Assembly (NCBI RefSeq): GCF_001423945.1
Contig: NZ_LMPU01000001.1
Span: forward strand, 580,373 to 644,372
Origin: Pedobacter sp. Leaf194
Lineage (GTDB): Bacteria > Bacteroidota > Bacteroidia > Sphingobacteriales > Sphingobacteriaceae
DNA length: 64,000 bases
Reading direction: 5' to 3'
Part shown: positions 61,806 to 64,000 of the stretch, piece after piece
Position numbering within the stretch: the first letter of the stretch is position 1
How the letters are laid out: each line of letters opens with the position of its first letter
Made by a program: the position numbers and the translations under genes
Notes under the pieces: generated by a model
Told to the model about the DNA's origin: nothing
Databases searched by the model: none
The model's input: the letters and a program-made list of their open reading frames with translations, nothing else

Positions 61806-64000
61806 TTAGCTTAAACTACCAACATTTATAATATCGGCAAAAACACCAGCCGCGGTAACTTCGGCACCGGCGCCAGGTCCTTTTACTACTAAAGGGCGAG
61901 ATTTATATCTGTCTGTAGTGAAAGAAATAATGTTATCACTTCCAGAAAGCATGTAAAACGGATGACTGTCATCAACCATTTGCAAACTAATTTCTACATT
62001 TCCATCCTCCAGCTTACCAATATATCGCAACACCTTACCATCCTTTGCTGCCTGATTTTTTAAATCTTCAAAATAGGCCGCATTTTTTTGAAGTTCTGAG
62101 TAGAAGTCTTCTACGGATGTTGCATTTAAACATGCTTCTGGTAAGATATTGTCTATTTTTACATCAGCGGCCTCTAATGGATAACCAGCATCGCGGGCGA
62201 GGATTAACATCTTACGCATAAAATCCTTTCCATTCAAATCATCGCGTGGGTCGGGTTCGGTATAGCCTAAATCCTGCGCTTCTTTTACCGTTTCGTAAAA
62301 ACCGGCATCGCCTTTAAAGTTATTGAAGATGTAAGAAATTGTTCCGGATAAAATAGCTTCAATCCTGGCAACTTTATCGCCACTCATCATCAGTTCCCTT
62401 AGGGTGCGGATAATGGGCAAGCCTGCTCCAACATTGGTTTCATAATAAAAATCCACGCCGAACTTACGGGCAGTATCTTTAAATGATTTGTATTGCACGA
62501 AATCTGCCGAATTGCCTTTTTTATTGCAGGTAACTACCGAAATGCTGCTTTCAAAGATGCCCTGATAAAATTCAATAGGCGATTCTGAGGCTGTGTTATC
62601 TACAAAAACGCAGTTCGGTAAATTAAGCGATTTCATGTGTGCTACAAAACTAGCCAAATCTGCACTTTCCCCGTTTAAATTCAACTCTGTTTCCCAATCT
62701 TCAAGCGATAGACCGTCAGCATTGAACACCATTTTGCGGGTGTTGCTTATTCCGGTGACCTTAACTTGCAAATCATTATTTGCTGCCAGAAAAGGCATCT
62801 GTTCTTTGAGTTGGTTAAAAAGTGTTTTGCCGATATTTCCTGTACCCAGGCAAAAAATATTCAGCGTACGTTTTAAATCGGTAAAGAAAGCATCATGAAC
62901 TGCATTTACGGCTTTAGACAAATCAGCTGCGCTTATAATTACCGAAATATTGTATTCTGATGAACCCTGAGCGATTGCCCGAACATTGATTCCGTTCCTA
63001 CCCAAGGCGTTAAATAGTCTTCCACTCATGCCTGGCGTACGTTTCATGTTTTCGCCCACAATTGCCAGCACCGCTAAGTCATTTTCAATTTCTGGTAAAG
63101 CCAGTTTATTTGCATCAAGTTCCAGTTCAAACTCTTTTTTAATCAAAGCAATTGCCTGGCCTGCATCGGTAGGTTTAACAGCAAATGTAATGCTGTGCTC
63201 AGATGAAGATTGCGTAATCAGCACCACATTTATCTGCTCACGCGATAGCAGCGAAAATAATCTTCCGCTAAAACCGGCTTTGCCCACCATGCCGCTTCCG
63301 GTAAGGTTTATAATGCTAAGGCGATCGATTGATGAGATGCCTTTAATTGGCAGGTTTGATGTTTTGACATCGCTTTTTATGTATGTTCCTGAAAAGTCCG
63401 GTTCGAAAGTATTCTTAATTACGATTGGAATTTTCTTCATAAAAGCTGGAATCATCGTGGGCGGATAAATCACTTTCGCCCCAAAATAGCTCAACTCCAT
63501 TGCCTCTGTATAACTCAACTCTGGCAGTGAAAAAGCCTTTTTTACGATGCGTGGATCAGCGGTCATCATACCATTTACATCCGTCCAGATTTCGATTTCT
63601 TCTGCATTTAAAGCTGCGCCCCAAACTGCTGCGGTGTAATCAGAGCCGCCCCGACCTAAGGTCGTTATTCTACCATCGGCATTGCTGGCGATGAAACCGT
63701 TTACAAACAAAACCTTGCTCTGGTTAGTCTGATAGAAATCATTGATAAGCATTTCCGTTAGTTCAGTTTCAACTTTTGCCTGCCCGAAATTATTGTCGGT
63801 TTTAATTAATTCCGATCCATTTACATAAAGTGCTTCTGCAAATTGTTGCGCTGCGATGTGCGCAATCATAAAAGATGAGCAGCGTTCACCATAGCTCAAG
63901 ATCTGGTCTTTGGTTTGCATGCTCAGTTCCCGAAGATTTGTGACTGCCTGCAACAGATCTTCTAATTCGTTAAAGAAGATTTTTAAGCGGGTAAACACCG
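61806..64000 (-). CDS. thrA: Bifunctional aspartokinase/homoserine dehydrogenase I (5' end beyond window)
   Basis: About 730 codons are open to the window edge, so the N-terminus (the MKVLKFGGTSV region) is missing; the GTG at 63998 is internal. Visible parts: the rest of the aspartokinase domain (RITTLGRGGSDYTAAVWG), two ACT domains for threonine feedback (VLAIVGENMKRTPGMSGR), and a homoserine dehydrogenase domain (LGTGNIGKTLFNQL nucleotide loop, NVGAGLPIIRTL, GTISYIFN). It starts the thrABC pathway from aspartate and reduces aspartate semialdehyde. Any attenuator would lie outside the window. Confidence 0.95.
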   Translation of the reverse strand, partial: VFTRLKIFFNELEDLLQAVTNLRELSMQTKDQILSYGERCSSFMIAHIAAQQFAEALYVNGSELIKTDNNFGQAKVETELTEMLINDFYQTNQSKVLFVNGFIASNADGRITTLGRGGSDYTAAVWGAALNAEEIEIWTDVNGMMTADPRIVKKAFSLPELSYTEAMELSYFGAKVIYPPTMIPAFMKKIPIVIKNTFEPDFSGTYIKSDVKTSNLPIKGISSIDRLSIINLTGSGMVGKAGFSGRLFSLLSREQINVVLITQSSSEHSITFAVKPTDAGQAIALIKKEFELELDANKLALPEIENDLAVLAIVGENMKRTPGMSGRLFNALGRNGINVRAIAQGSSEYNISVIISAADLSKAVNAVHDAFFTDLKRTLNIFCLGTGNIGKTLFNQLKEQMPFLAANNDLQVKVTGISNTRKMVFNADGLSLEDWETELNLNGESADLASFVAHMKSLNLPNCVFVDNTASESPIEFYQGIFESSISVVTCNKKGNSADFVQYKSFKDTARKFGVDFYYETNVGAGLPIIRTLRELMMSGDKVARIEAILSGTISYIFNNFKGDAGFYETVKEAQDLGYTEPDPRDDLNGKDFMRKMLILARDAGYPLEAADVKIDNILPEACLNATSVEDFYSELQKNAAYFEDLKNQAAKDGKVLRYIGKLEDGNVEISLQMVDDSHPFYMLSGSDNIISFTTDRYKSRPLVVKGPGAGAEVTAAGVFADIINVGSLS

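Noticed and set aside
61806-63998. 730-residue frame as a complete thrA gene
   Set aside because: The GTG at 63998 is internal; the conserved kinase N-terminus lies beyond the window.

Overview
The window looks like chromosomal DNA from a Bacteroidota member of the Sphingobacteriaceae, most likely Pedobacter or a close relative. The signs are a SusC/SusD pair, ECF sigma/FecR signalling, LytS/LytTR regulation, many SCKK-type lipoprotein signals, AT-rich intergenic DNA with few Shine-Dalgarno sites, and repeated promoter boxes of the form TAnnTTTG, which is the Bacteroidota -7 element. No phage, insertion sequence, integrase, CRISPR array or rRNA gene was found. Genus level is inference.

Layout. 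1-5.4 kb: the 3' part of a secreted M28 peptidase, then a two-gene ABC exporter with a small membrane protein, next to a LytS-like kinase and LytTR regulator. 5.4-14 kb: mostly single housekeeping genes (PlsC, Nudix, a TonB-dependent receptor, a 2-hydroxyacid dehydrogenase, GNAT, OsmC, an M1 peptidase). 14-15 kb: greA with a terminator-like leader, and a HIT protein. 15-20.4 kb: a lipoprotein, an ECF sigma factor translationally coupled to a membrane/beta-barrel protein, pirin, and an ArsR-OYE operon with a clear operator. 20.5-30.6 kb: a polysaccharide utilisation locus (ECF sigma, FecR, SusC with STN domain, SusD, PKD lipoprotein, GH16), interrupted by two tandem ~276-bp non-coding repeats between sigma and anti-sigma. 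30.7-42 kb: regulators with palindromic operators (HxlR, MarR-MFS), two lysine-rich basic proteins, Dabb and CDGSH proteins, an orphan Hcp-like protein, a metzincin protease and several DinB-type proteins. 42-45 kb: a tandem duplication of a tRNA-Glu/tRNA-fMet pair, then the GTPases Era and Der. 45-50.4 kb: two acetyltransferases, an S41 protease, MurQ, a Bax-inhibitor family protein. 50.5-55.7 kb: a SAM-I riboswitch followed by metH and metF. 55.8-59.2 kb: small secreted proteins, a GHL10 hydrolase and a JmjC/cupin-like protein. 59.3-64 kb: the threonine operon thrA(partial)-thrB-thrC on the minus strand.

How genes work together. The PUL probably senses and degrades a beta-1,3/1,4-glucan such as laminarin: GH16 cuts at the cell surface, SusD and the PKD protein bind glycan, SusC imports, and its STN domain signals through FecR to the ECF factor. 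MetF makes 5-methyl-THF for MetH, and SAM feeds back through the riboswitch. ThrA-ThrB-ThrC convert aspartate to threonine.

Most unusual points: a GraL-like terminator leader before greA; a group of genes whose -7 box lies only 3-5 nt before the ATG, suggesting leaderless mRNAs; the tandem repeats inside the PUL; a sigma-linked protein that appears to have both an inner-membrane helix and an outer-membrane barrel; an orphan Hcp; and an amber codon inside a signal peptide. All functions are read from sequence without database searches.
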